From positions 1 through 6,849 of the forward strand of contig JBGAWE010000234.1 of NCBI GenBank assembly GCA_044227705.1: a DNA stretch of 6,849 nt, given 5' to 3'. The position numbers and the translations under genes are program-made. The notes beneath the pieces are model-generated. The model was not told the origin of the DNA, ran no database searches, and saw nothing but the letters and a program-made list of their open reading frames with translations. This stretch comes from JANOQP01 sp044227705 (GTDB taxonomy: Bacteria; Bacteroidota; Bacteroidia; Chitinophagales; Saprospiraceae). This document shows, piece after piece, positions 6,462-6,849 of the stretch; position 1 is the stretch's first letter; each line of letters starts with the position of its first letter.

Positions 6462-6849
6462 TCAACGACTTGACTTCTTTCTCGATAGTTTTTGGTGCAA
6501 AAAAGGAACGCCCACGCCGAATGCCGCGCCGACCGCGTAGCCCGTCGCCACATCCCTAAAATGGTGCATCCCGCCCTGCATCCGCAAAAACCCGACGACC
6601 ATCGGGTAAGTCGCCGCGACCGACCAGACCAACGGCGCCAGCCGTGAGCCGCGATGGCTGGCCGTCCAAACCTTCGCCGCGAAAAAAGTGCAGACCGCCG
6701 TCGAGCTTGTGTGGCCCGAAAAGAAGGAGAGGCGGGCGCCGGGCGAGAGTTTCCGGCCACTTGGGGCCGCGTCGTTGTATATATATGGACGCAGTCGGCG
6801 AATGTTGACCTTCGTGATCTGGGTCGTGCCGCTCGTCAAAAGTCCTGCC
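6462..6849 (-). CDS. PAP2-family membrane phosphatase, C-terminal part (5' end beyond window)
   Basis: Reading in from the right edge, the frame has no stop upstream, and the first possible start in view (TTG at 6839) lies only ten residues before the first catalytic motif, so the N-terminal membrane part is probably missing. All three PAP2 motifs are present, numbered from that TTG: K10-x6-R17-P18 (KVNIRRLRP), SGH with H43 (FFSGHTSS; F replaces the usual proline), and R86-x5-H92-x3-D96 (RMQGGMHHFRD). H43 and H92 with D96 are the expected catalytic residues. Two or more hydrophobic segments lie between and after them, and the protein ends in a basic tail (KLSRKKSSR). PAP2 proteins remove phosphate from lipid substrates such as phosphatidic acid or undecaprenyl pyrophosphate; the substrate here cannot be told. 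It converges on the DUF2147 gene with an 11-base gap. Confidence 0.85.
   Translation of the reverse strand, partial: AGLLTSGTTQITKVNIRRLRPYIYNDAAPSGRKLSPGARLSFFSGHTSSTAVCTFFAAKVWTASHRGSRLAPLVWSVAATYPMVVGFLRMQGGMHHFRDVATGYAVGAAFGVGVPFLHQKLSRKKSSR

Noticed and set aside
6776..6786. An AT-rich TATATATATGG stretch that could be taken for a promoter
   Set aside because: It encodes the conserved Y-I-Y-N after the RP motif of the PAP2 protein and is well inside the coding region.

Overview
The window looks like Bacteroidota chromosome, most likely from the Saprospiria/Chitinophagales side, with fairly high GC. The evidence is protein type rather than any marker gene: a surface protein ending in a type IX secretion (T9SS) style C-terminal module, a BatB-type aerotolerance protein, a secreted DUF2147 protein whose signal peptide ends in the Bacteroidota-typical 'AQ', and start codons without a clear Shine-Dalgarno sequence. 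No rRNA, tRNA, CRISPR array, insertion sequence or phage gene was seen. The assignment rests on motif recognition by eye; no database search was run.

Layout, left to right. (1) Bases 1-1675, + strand: the C-terminal 557 codons of a large secreted protein that resembles the C25-peptidase/PorU2-type T9SS proteins; its catalytic part would lie off the left edge. (2) 1679-3274, + strand, only 3 bases downstream: a 531-residue multi-pass membrane protein of GT-C glycosyltransferase type. (3) 3283-4878, - strand, tail-to-tail with it: a second 531-residue GT-C protein that shares its motif order and spacing. (4) 4879-4981: a divergent intergenic region. (5) 4982-5983, + strand: batB, a membrane-anchored von Willebrand A protein with an intact MIDAS. 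(6) 6031-6450, + strand: a 139-residue secreted DUF2147 protein. (7) A perfect 8-bp GC-rich hairpin at 6436-6457 between converging genes. (8) 6462 to the right edge, - strand: the C-terminal part of a PAP2-family membrane phosphatase with all three signature motifs.

All the genes point to the cell envelope. The GT-C pair would transfer sugars from polyprenyl-phosphate donors on the periplasmic side, and the PAP2 protein belongs to a family that includes lipid (including polyprenyl) pyrophosphate phosphatases. The T9SS-type protein would be exported and surface-anchored. BatB is usually found next to batA, batC and batD; here it stands without batA, batC or batD in view. That these neighbours form one system is inference: only the 3-base spacing of the first two genes and the batB/DUF2147 arrangement suggest shared transcripts. 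There is no gene-free stretch longer than about 103 bases. I see no strong evidence of a wholly new system; the best leads are the paired GT-C genes, the T9SS-protein/GT-C coupling and the lone batB.
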